Source: a bacterium (Candidatus Blackallbacteria) CG13_big_fil_rev_8_21_14_2_50_49_14
GTDB taxonomy: Bacteria; Cyanobacteriota; Sericytochromatia; UBA7694
Length of the DNA: 64,000 nucleotides
Assembly: GCA_002783405.1 (NCBI GenBank)
Contig: PFGG01000041.1
Location: forward strand, 1 to 64,000
Direction: 5' to 3'
The position numbers and the translations under genes were made by a program. Below, piece by piece: positions 53,102 to 62,384 of this stretch. Position 1 is the first letter of the stretch, and each line of letters opens with the position of its first letter. The notes under the pieces were generated by a model, which saw only the letters and a program-made list of their open reading frames with translations, ran no database searches and had not been told where the DNA came from.

Positions 53102-53117
53102 AGAATCTAGCGATTCT
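53102..53117. promoter_or_regulatory. Palindrome in the queE/GST divergent region
   Basis: AGAATC-TAGC-GATTCT is a perfect 6-bp inverted repeat, followed by CTTTC-A-GAAAG (53118-53128). The core GAATC-N4-GATTC also occurs in the hairpin at 30-43. It may be a regulator site shared by queE and the GST gene. Confidence 0.4.
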
Positions 53118-53255
53118 CTTTCAGAAAGGTCTGTGTGTGCCCTCTCTTTGGAAAAAGAAAAAAACTTAAAACAAAAAATTGATGTGGATTTATTTTGACT
53201 TGATTGGGTGTATACTGAAGTAAACATTAAAAATACATCTAAGAGGTATGATTGA

Positions 53256-53849
53256 ATGTCGCTTCAACTTTATTTTAACCCCCAAAGCCGTGCCACCGTT
53301 ACCAAATGGGTACTTGATGAATTGCAGATCGAATATGAACTGGTGCCGATTGATTTTAAACAGGGAGAACACAAGCGGCCTGAGTTTTTAAAGGTCAATC
53401 CGACCGGAAAATTACCCGCTCTAAAAGACGGTGAGGTCTGTGTGTATGAATCGGTTGCGATTGCGCTGTATTTGGCTGATAAATTTCCTGAAGCGCGCCT
53501 GGCACCGCTGCCAAATACGCCCGAGCGTGGCCGTTATCTGTCCTTAATGGTTTTAGCCACTTCTCAGCTTGAACCCTCGATGGGAGATTATCTGCTGAAG
53601 CAGGAGACACCGCCCTCACGCGGTTGGATTGCCTATGACGCGATGCGGGATGTGATTGAAAAAGAAATCGGCGATGGGCCTTACCTTTTTGGTGATTGGT
53701 TTACGGTGGCCGATATCTTAATTGGCTCGATGTTTATTTGGGAACAGGTCTTTCAGAGAGAACCGCTTCGACCTGCCCTTGCCGCTTATGTTGAGCGCTT
53801 GCAGTCTCGTCCCCACGGCTTAAAGTTTGAGCCCTCCTCCGCTCAATGA
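53256..53849 (+). CDS. Glutathione S-transferase-like protein
   Basis: This 197-residue GST-fold protein has a thioredoxin-like N-terminal domain (LQLYFNPQSRATVTKWVL, NPTGKLPALKDG, the cis-Pro at GKLPAL, ESVAIALYLAD) and a helical C-terminal domain with the N-capping GDWFTVADI. It probably conjugates glutathione or another thiol, or has a regulatory role. Its last 7 bases overlap the convergent hydrolase gene. Confidence 0.88.
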   Translation: MSLQLYFNPQSRATVTKWVLDELQIEYELVPIDFKQGEHKRPEFLKVNPTGKLPALKDGEVCVYESVAIALYLADKFPEARLAPLPNTPERGRYLSLMVLATSQLEPSMGDYLLKQETPPSRGWIAYDAMRDVIEKEIGDGPYLFGDWFTVADILIGSMFIWEQVFQREPLRPALAAYVERLQSRPHGLKFEPSSAQ

Positions 53850-54697
53850 GCCAGGATAAATTCTAGCATCAGTTCGTTGACGCTTTCGTTTTGATCCAGA
53901 TGCGCCCAGTGACCCGCATGGGGAATGGTTATATGCTGGATATTTTTACAGCGTGCCAAACTGTCTTTGACCATTTCTTCGCTGAGGGTTTCATCCTTGA
54001 GGCCCTGAAGAAACAAAACGGGCACCTCTATTTTGAGTGTGGTTTTTGCGCCGGATTTGATTTTAAAGCCGGCGCGAAACCAATTCAGCATTGATTTAAA
54101 GGCTTCAGGTTGGCTCCACGCGGCTCTGTATTTCTTTAAATCATTCTCCGTAATGGTTCCCTTGCGGGCACTTTGTTTAAACTGTTCACTGAAGTGAACC
54201 CATTCGCCACTGCTGAGCATTTTTTCTGCCAAACCTGGAATTTGGTAAAAGAGCAGATTGCTGTGTTTTAACCAGGAGTTTCGATTGTTTCTGAGTTGTT
54301 CCCAGAAGACTTCTGGATGGGGCGCATTGACCAAGATCAGTCCATGTAAAAGTTCTGGCCAGGTTTGTGCCACTTGCCAGGCGACCGTCCCCCCCCAATC
54401 ATGTCCCACCAACCAGACTCTACGCCCCAAAGATTGAAGCAGCCCCCGTATATCACGCGCCAGGACTTCAAGTTCATACGCTTTGATTCCTTTGGGTTTA
54501 TCGCTCAGGTTATATCCGCGCTGATCTGGCATCAGCGCATAAAACTTCTTTTCTTCAAAAAATGCGGCCTGAAAGCGCCAACCATGTGAGAAATCAGGAA
54601 AGCCATGCAGGAAGACCAAACACGGGTCATCAGGTTTTCCTGCTTCAGCCAGATGGAGTTTGATTCCATTTGTATTTACAAATTTTCCTGATTTCAT
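53843..54697 (-). CDS. Alpha/beta-hydrolase, epoxide-hydrolase-like
   Basis: This 284-residue hydrolase has HGFP at residues 31-34, the nucleophile Asp100 in GHDWGG (Asp rather than Ser, as in soluble epoxide hydrolases and haloalkane dehalogenases) and the catalytic histidine in HAGHWAHLDQ near the C-terminus. The cap has Tyr residues that could activate the epoxide. AAGGAG lies 6 bases before ATG 54697, so the upstream in-frame ATG at 54730 is not used. The physiological substrate is unknown. Confidence 0.86.
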   Translation of the reverse strand: MKSGKFVNTNGIKLHLAEAGKPDDPCLVFLHGFPDFSHGWRFQAAFFEEKKFYALMPDQRGYNLSDKPKGIKAYELEVLARDIRGLLQSLGRRVWLVGHDWGGTVAWQVAQTWPELLHGLILVNAPHPEVFWEQLRNNRNSWLKHSNLLFYQIPGLAEKMLSSGEWVHFSEQFKQSARKGTITENDLKKYRAAWSQPEAFKSMLNWFRAGFKIKSGAKTTLKIEVPVLFLQGLKDETLSEEMVKDSLARCKNIQHITIPHAGHWAHLDQNESVNELMLEFILAH

Positions 54698-54816
54698 GGG
54701 GGGCTCCTTGTTCAGTTTCAGGATCATCACTCATTCTAGGGAGTTTCTCAAAAGAATGCTAGACTGAATCCAATTTATTCCTGATTTTGCTTCGTTCTAG
54801 TCATAGGAGGTCTTTC

Positions 54817-56544
54817 GTGGATATTATTTCTCTCATGGGAACCATAGATGAATTTCTGTGGGGCCCTTGGGCATTTTTTGTATTAATGGGAACGGGCATT
54901 CTGTTTACCATTTGGACGAAATTTATTCAGTTTCGTGCCGTGACACATGGTGTCACCGTGATTCGGGGGGTCTATGACAGCCCCGATGACCCAGGCGCGA
55001 TTAACCATTTTCAGGCTCTATCAGCCGCGCTATCAGCGACGGTCGGTCTGGGAAATATCGGCGGGGTTGCCATGGCGATCGCTTTGGGGGGGCCTGGTGC
55101 TCTTTTCTGGATGTGGGTGGTTGGTTTTCTGGGCATGGCGATTAAAACCGTAGAAGTCACCCTGGCCTTGATGTACCGCAATACCGATGATCCCCAAAAC
55201 CCCCATGGGGGAGCGATGTGGGTGATCGATAAAACCCTGGGAAAACATGATGACTGGCGTAAAGGTTTGGCCAAAGCCTTGGCCTATTTTTTCTGCATTA
55301 CCCTGCTGATTTCGACCATGACAGGCGGCAATATGTTTCAGGCTTGGAATGTGGGCGAAATTTTGAATGTCTATTATGGGGTTCCTCAAATTGCAACCGG
55401 CATTATGCTGGCAGTGGTGGTGGGAGCTGTGATTGTAGGCGGTATCAAACGCATTGGGGAAGTTGCAGAAAAAATTGTTCCCTTTATGTGTGGTATGTAT
55501 ATCCTCGCTGGCCTGGCTGTGCTGGCCCTGCATATTGATAAAATTCCAGGAATGCTGCTCTTGATTGTTCAATCAGCTTTCACTCCGGTGGCTGCAGGCG
55601 GCGCCTTTGTGGGGGTTGGGGTCTATACAGCCTTTGAAATTGGTCTGCAAAGAGCTTTGTTCTCAAATGAAGCGGGTCAGGGCTCTGCTCCGATTGCTCA
55701 CTCTGCTGCTAAAACCGATGAAGCCTCCCGTGAAGGGGTTGTGGCTGGGCTTGAACCTTTTATCGACACCCTGATGATCTGTACCCTGACGGCCTTGGTC
55801 ATTCTCTGTACTGGCACCTGGAATCGTCCCTCGATTGGCGAAATCAAAGGACCTGTCGCAATTGTTCAGGATGCTGGAAAAGCAAAACTGGAGGCACCGA
55901 CTTCTGTTCAGGCCTTGCCCGAGTTGGCAAGTTGGGAAAAATGGCAACCGGGTTCACAGGTCTTTATTTTGGTGGATGTCCCCGGTAAAAACCCAGGAGA
56001 ACATGCCCGTGCAAAAGTCTATGGCGCAATCAAAGCCGGTGCGACAGCGGGTCAGGACCATATTGAATGGGGTGAGGTGCCTGCGGGTGCAACCCTGATC
56101 AAAAAAGCAGATGGCCAGCCTGACAAAAGCATTTTCCGAAATTTTGTCGGAGCCAGTTTAACCGGGCATGCCTTTGACCGTGCCTTTCCGGGTCTGGGTA
56201 AATGGTTGGTCACAGGCGCAGCCTTGCTTTTCGCGATCTCAACGCAAATTTCCTGGAGCTATTATGGTGAACAGGGAGTGGTGTTTATGTTCAATGGCAA
56301 GGGTGTGATGATTTACAAAGCAATCTTTCTGCTGGGTACGATTGTTGCTCCTGTTTTGATCAGCACAGACAGAGAATTAGGTATTCTTTCGGATTTTGGT
56401 ACCGGCTGGATGCTTTGGGCCAATATTCCCATTCTTCTCAGCATGGGCTATCTGGCCGTACGCGATCTGAAGCAGTACTTCAGAAAATTGGATGCAGGGG
56501 AATTTAAGGCTCACAAGCCGATTAATCCGTTTGCAAAGGAATAA
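54817..56544 (+). CDS. AGCS-family sodium/alanine symporter
   Basis: This 575-residue amino-acid carrier has about ten or eleven membrane helices. Family blocks are present: LSATVGLGNIGGVAMAIALGGPGALFWMW near the start and LFSNEAGQGSAPIAHSAA in the middle. It is longer than usual (about 450) because of an extra polar segment of about 100 residues after the helix ending in GTWNRP. AGGAGG lies 6 bases before GTG 54817; the earlier TTG is unlikely. A strong terminator follows. It probably imports alanine or glycine with sodium. Confidence 0.93.
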   Translation: MDIISLMGTIDEFLWGPWAFFVLMGTGILFTIWTKFIQFRAVTHGVTVIRGVYDSPDDPGAINHFQALSAALSATVGLGNIGGVAMAIALGGPGALFWMWVVGFLGMAIKTVEVTLALMYRNTDDPQNPHGGAMWVIDKTLGKHDDWRKGLAKALAYFFCITLLISTMTGGNMFQAWNVGEILNVYYGVPQIATGIMLAVVVGAVIVGGIKRIGEVAEKIVPFMCGMYILAGLAVLALHIDKIPGMLLLIVQSAFTPVAAGGAFVGVGVYTAFEIGLQRALFSNEAGQGSAPIAHSAAKTDEASREGVVAGLEPFIDTLMICTLTALVILCTGTWNRPSIGEIKGPVAIVQDAGKAKLEAPTSVQALPELASWEKWQPGSQVFILVDVPGKNPGEHARAKVYGAIKAGATAGQDHIEWGEVPAGATLIKKADGQPDKSIFRNFVGASLTGHAFDRAFPGLGKWLVTGAALLFAISTQISWSYYGEQGVVFMFNGKGVMIYKAIFLLGTIVAPVLISTDRELGILSDFGTGWMLWANIPILLSMGYLAVRDLKQYFRKLDAGEFKAHKPINPFAKE

Positions 56545-56557
56545 GCAAATGAAAATG

Positions 56558-56586
56558 GAGGGGAGGTTTGCCTCCCCTCTTTTTTT
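56558..56586 (+). terminator. Intrinsic terminator of the symporter gene
   Basis: GAGGGGAGG (56558-56566), loop TTTG, CCTCCCCTC (56571-56579), then seven T. Confidence 0.95.
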
Positions 56587-57005
56587 AGGGAACTTTAATT
56601 ATCTTTTTTCAGTCTTGATGCTCACGATCAGTGATGACAGAAGGAGGAGCGCTCGACTATACTTAAATCAAGCAATGATCAGCGCTTGAATCATTTCACA
56701 ACCGCTTCACATACTTTCTAAATTTTCACCCATTTAATTTCAACTTAATAAAACACAGCTACTATTTAACTTATTGTTAATTTTCTTAAAACTTTTCGGA
56801 GGGTTCGCGTCTCCTTTATTAAATGTATGTTATACTCCAGAGGGTTAAAAAATAGTGAAATACCTGAACAAAACACGCACTTCCTCTGTGCAGACAAGCA
56901 TTTCCCTCTCTGGACTTGTCTTTTGGCATGTGGTTGAAGTCACTGAGGCTTCCCCCCCTGTTAGCGCATGATGGATTTATCAACAACGAAGAATGGAATG
57001 CAGAG
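56587..57005. other. Non-coding region upstream of murA
   Basis: About 420 bases without a convincing gene. A frame open from 56916 runs into murA, but its first 30 residues do not belong to the family. An AT-rich half (56690-56830) is followed by an extended -10 (56828-56836), which would give a leader of about 160 bases. I see no tRNA, terminator or known RNA motif in the leader. Confidence 0.5.
56828..56836 (+). promoter_or_regulatory. Extended -10 promoter candidate for murA
   Basis: TGT-TATACT (56828-56836), with no convincing -35 at the usual distance. Confidence 0.4.
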
Positions 57006-58310
57006 ATGAATCTGGACAGACTTAAAATTAACGGCGGCGCAGTATTGAAAGGAAATGTCACCATCAATGGTGCCAAAAATTCCGCTTTGGTTCTGATGGC
57101 GGCCTCTATCCTTGGCAGCGAAGAAATTATTCTGGATAATATTCCCCGCTTAGCTGACGTGGAAATTATGGTGGATGTTCTGCGTAGTTTGGGTGCACGT
57201 GTTCATTTTGTTACAGATCATCAATTACTGATTGACCCCCGTCATATTGCCAATTCTGTTGCGCCTTATGAATTGGTGACTAAAATGCGCGCTTCCTTCT
57301 TTGTGTTGGGACCTTTGGTCGGCAAATTAGGACATGCCAAGGTTTCTCTACCCGGTGGCTGTGCGATTGGGTCTCGTCCTGTTGATCTTCACCTCAAAGG
57401 CCTTGAAGCCATGGGCGCAGAAATTACGCTTGAACATGGCGATGTGATTGCTGAAGCTGCTCATCTGCGCGGAGCCGATGTCTATCTGAATTTCCCCAGT
57501 GTCGGTGCGACTGAAAATATCATGATGGCAGCGACACTTGCAGATGGGGTGACCACCATTCGCAATGCTGCTCAAGAACCTGAAATTATTGACCTTGCTA
57601 ACTTTTTAATCAGCATTGGTGCCCGTATCAAGGGAGCAGGCAACGATACGATTGTGATTGAAGGGGTTCAAAAATTGGATACCCCCAGCCGTTACAGCGT
57701 CATGCCCGATAGAATTGAAGCCGGTACCTTTATGATTGCTGCGGCCATGACCCGCGGTGATATTACGCTTGAAAAATGTCCGATTGAATCCCTGCGTGCT
57801 TTGATTTCTAAAATGACAGAAGCGGGTGTTCACTTTGACGCTTTGGATCAAGAAACCCTGCGTGTTCGCGGTGGCTCTCGGATTTTGGCCCGTGATGCAC
57901 GGACCATGCCACACCCCGGATTCCCCACTGATATTCAAGCGCAATACGCTGCCATGATGTCGATGGCTGAAGGCACCAGTCTTTTGACTGAAACCGTATT
58001 CGAAAATCGCTTTATGTATGTAGATGAACTGCAACGCATGGGTGCTCAAATTCGCATTGAAGGCAATACAGCGATTATCAAAGGTCAACCGATGCTCTCT
58101 GGAGCTCCTGTGATTGCCACTGATTTACGTGCTGCTGCCGCTCTGGTTCTGGCCGGTCTGGTTGCCGATGGTGAAACCCTGGTGGCCAATCTCTGCTACC
58201 TCGACCGCGGTTACGAAGCCTTCGAACACAAACTGGCTGCTTTGGGCGCAAGAATTTGCAGGATTGCGGTTAAAGCTGAAAAAAAGGAAGAAGTCCTGCT
58301 GACGATGTAA
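57006..58310 (+). CDS. murA: UDP-N-acetylglucosamine 1-carboxyvinyltransferase
   Basis: MurA transfers enolpyruvate from PEP to UDP-GlcNAc, the first committed step of peptidoglycan synthesis. The 434-residue protein has K24/N25 in the NGAKNSAL motif and the reactive Cys119 in LPGGCAIG, the fosfomycin target, so it should be sensitive in that respect. The reading frame extends to 56916, but MurA proteins begin at this Met. The ATG is followed by the conserved NLDRLKINGG. Confidence 0.95.
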   Translation: MNLDRLKINGGAVLKGNVTINGAKNSALVLMAASILGSEEIILDNIPRLADVEIMVDVLRSLGARVHFVTDHQLLIDPRHIANSVAPYELVTKMRASFFVLGPLVGKLGHAKVSLPGGCAIGSRPVDLHLKGLEAMGAEITLEHGDVIAEAAHLRGADVYLNFPSVGATENIMMAATLADGVTTIRNAAQEPEIIDLANFLISIGARIKGAGNDTIVIEGVQKLDTPSRYSVMPDRIEAGTFMIAAAMTRGDITLEKCPIESLRALISKMTEAGVHFDALDQETLRVRGGSRILARDARTMPHPGFPTDIQAQYAAMMSMAEGTSLLTETVFENRFMYVDELQRMGAQIRIEGNTAIIKGQPMLSGAPVIATDLRAAAALVLAGLVADGETLVANLCYLDRGYEAFEHKLAALGARICRIAVKAEKKEEVLLTM

Positions 58311-58330
58311 ACTCAGCAGGAAATATTTAA

Positions 58331-58366
58331 AAAACAGCCTCTGATTTTCAGAGGCTGTTTTTTATT
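58331..58366 (+). terminator. Intrinsic terminator of murA
   Basis: AAAACAGCCTCTGA (58331-58344), loop TTT, TCAGAGGCTGTTTT (58348-58361), with a short T tail. Confidence 0.92.
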
Positions 58367-58372
58367 GGGAAT

Positions 58373-59440
58373 TTGAGTGTCTTTGACCTCCTGCTTAAAA
58401 AAATGATCAGTGGAATATGTGAAGAAATGAAAGCAGAAATGAAAGCCGCTTACCAACCAGAGGTTTTGAGAGAAGCAAAAGCCATTTTTGGTCTTGATTC
58501 TGTTTCGGAATCAGAATTCATCAAGGGATTTGAATCGTTGGTCTTTTGGGGGCAGAAGTCTGGGCAAGCGTGGATTCTCAAGCTATATCATGAAAGTCAT
58601 CGCAGCTTGGAAGAAATTGCCTCTGAACTGGAGTGGATTCGTTTTTTAGGCCGTCGGGGACTTCGCGTGCCGGGACTCTTGCCTTCTCAAAACCAGCAGT
58701 TGTTTGAGATTTTATCTCAAGGCTTCGTAGGGGTCTGTTTTGAAAAACTAAAGGGTGAGCTTTTTCAAGTGAACCATATAACCCCAGCTTTCTTGCGCAT
58801 TTTGGGGGAAATTTATGCGCTGATGCATCTTGCCGCTCAGGAAGTTCATGAGCATCTGGCTTCCCCGTTGATAAGGCCTCAATGGTATGAAAATCCCAAG
58901 TTGAATTTTGAGTCTGCACTGCCTCCAACAGATTTTGAAATTTTAGGCATTGCCCAAGAAACAAAAGCTGAGCTTTTGCAATTGCCAAAAGCTAAACAAC
59001 TCTACGGTTTGATCCATGGCGATCTGCACAGCGGAAATTTTTTCGTGGATACAAACGCCCTAATCCCCTTGCATCAAATTCAGATTTTTGACTTTGACGA
59101 CAGCGAATTCCATTGGTTTGCCAATGATCTTGCCATCGGGCTTTATTATTTTTTGCTTAAAACGCCACCTCAAGAACATATTGGGTTGGCGCAACGTTTT
59201 CTCACATCAGTAAAACAAGGATACCAACTGCATGCTGAATGGCCCTCCCCATTTGATACGGTTTTGCCTTTGTTTATGCGTTGGCGAGATTTACTTGTCT
59301 ACAATCTGATGCAACAAATAGCAGCTGAGCACTGCAACGATCCGGCCTTTCAAGGGGCGATGCAGGCGCGTCGTCAGCGAATCCTGTCAAGAGATGCAGG
59401 CTGTTTTCAAGGGCTCTCGAAAATCTTTCGCTGGTTTTAG
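58373..59440 (+). CDS. APH-fold phosphotransferase family protein
   Basis: This protein of about 330-355 residues has the aminoglycoside-phosphotransferase/RdoA fold: LIHGDLHSGNFF (catalytic Asp near residue 216), FDFDDSEFHWFANDLAIGLYYF (metal-binding Asp) and an N-terminal lobe with WILKLYHE. Relatives phosphorylate small molecules (homoserine type II, choline) or proteins. The start is uncertain: TTG 58373 gives 355 residues, while ATG 58427 or 58439 would remove 18 or 22. The frame opens only a few bases after the murA terminator, so expression needs read-through or an internal promoter. Confidence 0.78.
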   Translation: MSVFDLLLKKMISGICEEMKAEMKAAYQPEVLREAKAIFGLDSVSESEFIKGFESLVFWGQKSGQAWILKLYHESHRSLEEIASELEWIRFLGRRGLRVPGLLPSQNQQLFEILSQGFVGVCFEKLKGELFQVNHITPAFLRILGEIYALMHLAAQEVHEHLASPLIRPQWYENPKLNFESALPPTDFEILGIAQETKAELLQLPKAKQLYGLIHGDLHSGNFFVDTNALIPLHQIQIFDFDDSEFHWFANDLAIGLYYFLLKTPPQEHIGLAQRFLTSVKQGYQLHAEWPSPFDTVLPLFMRWRDLLVYNLMQQIAAEHCNDPAFQGAMQARRQRILSRDAGCFQGLSKIFRWF

Positions 59441-59447
59441 CCTGCTT

Positions 59448-60419
59448 TTAAGTAAAAAATGTAGGCATCCAGGCTTGCCAGGCCAATTGGGCACATTGAC
59501 TGAGCTGAAACATATCCCAAAGCACGCGCCAGTTCAGATCTGGGTAGCCATAGAGCAAGACAGGCCGCCAGAAGGGTCTGAATTTGGCTTTAAAACGGTA
59601 GAGACCTTCTGCTGAAAAAACAGGTTCGAGAGAGCGCCCTGCCTGATGCAGAAGCTGTTCTTTCAAGCCTTGGGGTTTGGCCAGGGGATAAAAGGGGACT
59701 TCTCCCAAACTCCACCACAAATAACCTTCATGGCGCAATTTTATAAATATTTCAGAGATTAAGCTTTCCATCAGGCCGATCGGTGCTTGGGGGTGTCTGA
59801 GCATCAATTCTGCATGCCAGCTTTGTCTGCCACTCCGTGAAAGACTGACCAGACCCAAAATCTGACCCTTATTTGATTCAAAAACGAAGACTCTTTGTGC
59901 CTGTTCGAGTTCACGCAGGTATAAAAAGCGCAAGGTGGTCGGATAGTTCTGGCTGATGGATTGAATGAAATCTTTGAGACGCTTGTCCTGATACTGTGCG
60001 GGAGTTAAAACTTCATAGGGGATTCCATGCCTTCTCCCTCTGCGAATTAAGTCCTTCAAGGAACGTTTCTGAAAATGTGCCCCTTGAAGATCAAGCAGTG
60101 CTTCGCGGCCAGATATCAGACTTTGGCCTCCCCTTTGCAGCAATTGGTGTTCCAGCCCAGGGGGGCAGCCCCGGATGACGAACCCATTCTGACCATAGGT
60201 ATGCAGCGAATGCGTGAGAGCGTGCATGGTTTCCCAGGGCGGCAGGTCGGCGAAGGGAATCCAGGTTCTTCTTGAAAAAAAAAGCTGAACGGTCTTAAAT
60301 TGAGCTTCGTTCCGTTGGCCCCAGCTCCAGCTCAAAGGGAGCAAGGGTTCTGCTTCAAGTGCATCGGGTGGCCAGGCATACTCTGGAGCAAGCCTGTTTA
60401 AGACTTGCCCGGCCTGCAT
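59448..60419 (-). CDS. DUF2156 / MprF C-terminal-like protein
   Basis: This 323-residue soluble protein resembles the cytoplasmic domain of MprF/LysX (DUF2156), a tandem GNAT fold that in MprF transfers amino acids from tRNA to phosphatidylglycerol. Visible elements are KDLIRRGRRHGIPYEVL, the SLGEVPFYPLA strand-turn and the final block LYRFKAKFRPFWRPV. There are no membrane helices. The last of a four-gene operon, it follows glmM by 2 bases. It may aminoacylate or acylate a lipid or another target; the specificity is open. Confidence 0.78.
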   Translation of the reverse strand: MQAGQVLNRLAPEYAWPPDALEAEPLLPLSWSWGQRNEAQFKTVQLFFSRRTWIPFADLPPWETMHALTHSLHTYGQNGFVIRGCPPGLEHQLLQRGGQSLISGREALLDLQGAHFQKRSLKDLIRRGRRHGIPYEVLTPAQYQDKRLKDFIQSISQNYPTTLRFLYLRELEQAQRVFVFESNKGQILGLVSLSRSGRQSWHAELMLRHPQAPIGLMESLISEIFIKLRHEGYLWWSLGEVPFYPLAKPQGLKEQLLHQAGRSLEPVFSAEGLYRFKAKFRPFWRPVLLYGYPDLNWRVLWDMFQLSQCAQLAWQAWMPTFFT

Positions 60420-60421
60420 AT

Positions 60422-61771
60422 TTAGACCAGTTCCTTTTCAACAACGGCAACCAATTCGTCGACAACAGCATGCACCGTATGAAGTTCGCGTCCTTCAGCC
60501 ATGACCCTGATTTTGGGCTCTGTTCCAGAGGCGCGTACCAAGATTCTCCCCTCACCTTCCATCTGGCGTGTGCAGGTTTCAATCGCAGCTTGTAAAACCG
60601 GGTTTTCTTGCCAGGTACGATGGGCACTTGCAGATACCACGACATTTTTCAAGAGTTGGGGGTAAGAAGGAACTTCAGCGAGCAATTCAGCCCAGGATTT
60701 CTGACTGAGTTTCCAGGCACTGAGTAATTGCAAGGCAGTCAGTAAGCCGTCTCCTGTTATTTGGTGTTTGAGAAAAATCACATGGCCGGATTGTTCTCCG
60801 CCCAAGGCCAGATTTTTTTCGCGCATGGCTTCCAAAACATAGCGATCACCGACCTGGGTGCGCAGCAGATGTTTTCCTGCTTTTTCGAGCGCTTTCTCAA
60901 AGCCCAGATTGCTCATGACGGTGGCGACAATTTCTGTCTGGGTTTGCAGTTCGGGCAGATAGCGGGCACAAAAATAGAGGATTTTATCGCCATCGATTTC
61001 TTGACCTTCAGGGGTGACGGCCAGACAGCGATCCCCATCGCCGTCAAAGGCGATTCCCAGATCATAATCTCCCGTTTTGAGGGCTGTTTTTAAGACCTCT
61101 AAATGGGTAGAACCACAATCCTGATTGATATTCAAACCATCGGGGGTGTGATTGAGAACGTCAACCTGCATGCCCAGGTTCTCTTTGAAAAGAGTGGGGG
61201 CAATAAAACTGGTGGCACCATTGGCCGTATCCAATAAAACACGTGTGCCTTTCAAAGAGACAGGCAAGGTCGCCATTAAAGCTTCAAGATAGGGCTTGAG
61301 CGTCAGAGGAGAGGCTTGTGATACCGTTCCCACGCCTGCACCGGTGGGGCGGCCCGCTGCTAAACTGAGTGGGTTTTTCAAGAGCGTTTCAATCGCCAAC
61401 TCACGCTCGTCACTTAGTTTTTCACCTTTGCTGTTGAAAAACTTCAAGCCGTTGTCAGGGGCGGGATTGTGTGAGGCTGAGATCATGACGCCTCCCGCCG
61501 CGTCGCTGTGTCTTACGACCCAGGCTACGGCTGGGGTGGGCACCACTCCCAGGGTTTCGACTTGGCACCCCAAGGAGGTAAATCCTGCGATCAGGGCTGC
61601 TTCAAGCATATCCCCAGACAGACGGGAGTCTTTGCCGATATAGACCCGAGGAGCGGTCTCTTGAGCTGGCAGGGTTTGAATAAAGGCTTGGGCCAATTGA
61701 AGTGCCATTTCAGGCGTGAGATCCCGATTGGCCAGACCTCTGACCCCATCGGTACCAAATAATTTTCTCAT
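60422..61771 (-). CDS. glmM: Phosphoglucosamine mutase
   Basis: GlmM converts glucosamine-6-phosphate to glucosamine-1-phosphate for UDP-GlcNAc and so feeds MurA. The 449-residue protein opens MRKLFGTDGVRG and carries the phosphoserine loop SASHNP with Ser100, the metal-binding DGDGDR and the C-terminal RASGTEPKIRVM phosphate-binding block. Its start overlaps the preceding coiled-coil gene stop by 4 bases. Confidence 0.96.
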   Translation of the reverse strand: MRKLFGTDGVRGLANRDLTPEMALQLAQAFIQTLPAQETAPRVYIGKDSRLSGDMLEAALIAGFTSLGCQVETLGVVPTPAVAWVVRHSDAAGGVMISASHNPAPDNGLKFFNSKGEKLSDERELAIETLLKNPLSLAAGRPTGAGVGTVSQASPLTLKPYLEALMATLPVSLKGTRVLLDTANGATSFIAPTLFKENLGMQVDVLNHTPDGLNINQDCGSTHLEVLKTALKTGDYDLGIAFDGDGDRCLAVTPEGQEIDGDKILYFCARYLPELQTQTEIVATVMSNLGFEKALEKAGKHLLRTQVGDRYVLEAMREKNLALGGEQSGHVIFLKHQITGDGLLTALQLLSAWKLSQKSWAELLAEVPSYPQLLKNVVVSASAHRTWQENPVLQAAIETCTRQMEGEGRILVRASGTEPKIRVMAEGRELHTVHAVVDELVAVVEKELV

Positions 61772-62358
61772 GCCCCAGGTTTCTCTTTCATACGTTCAAT
61801 TTCTTTGTCAATTTCGATCGCTTCAATTGAAGACTTCAATTTTGCTTCTTTTGCACTGTCTTCTAAAGCTTCACGTTCTTGTTTCAATTGGGCTTCGACC
61901 CGTTTGCGCTGTTCTTCGATTTTGCGCAGACGCTCTTCTGCTTTGTGAAATTGATCTTCGGCTTTGTGTAGTTGGGATTGCAGATTATCGTATTCAGCTT
62001 TCAGAGGATCTGGTTTCGCTGCTTCTGGTTTGGCTTCAGCTTGCTCTTCATTTGATTCCACTTTGGGAGCGACACCGTCGTTTTCTGCGGCCTCAGCCTG
62101 TAAACGGGTGGCACTGACGGCTGGAATTTTGAGTGTTGCGCCGATCAGGGGCACGTTTTCTTTTTGGATACGCAAAAAACTGATATCTGTCAGATCAATC
62201 AGAATTTCATCGTAAGTGGTGGAAAGATGAAAGAGCCCCAGACTGTTATCGTGGCGAGAGTCCATGGCGTGTTTCATAAAGCGCAGTGCGGTTTCACGGT
62301 CTTCCATGGGGATAATAATCCCTTGACCACTGGCGAATAAAATTTCAAGTTCAATCAT
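61768..62358 (-). CDS. Unknown protein with N-terminal domain and C-terminal coiled coil
   Basis: This 196-residue protein has an N-terminal compact domain (about 1-85, beginning MIELEILFASGQGIIIP) followed by an acidic Glu/Ala/Pro linker and a strongly predicted coiled coil (about 120-190) rich in Lys, Glu, Arg and Gln. I do not recognise it. It lies between metG (26 bases) and glmM (4-base overlap), so its amount is tied to theirs. A regulatory or scaffolding role is possible. Confidence 0.65.
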   Translation of the reverse strand: MIELEILFASGQGIIIPMEDRETALRFMKHAMDSRHDNSLGLFHLSTTYDEILIDLTDISFLRIQKENVPLIGATLKIPAVSATRLQAEAAENDGVAPKVESNEEQAEAKPEAAKPDPLKAEYDNLQSQLHKAEDQFHKAEERLRKIEEQRKRVEAQLKQEREALEDSAKEAKLKSSIEAIEIDKEIERMKEKPGA

Positions 62359-62384
62359 TGGTTGTTTCCTTTCCCGACAAAGAA

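Noticed and set aside
53033-53255. A possible preQ1 riboswitch upstream of queE
   Set aside because: The leader lacks the short aptamer sequence and the A-rich tail of preQ1-I; only simple palindromes are present.
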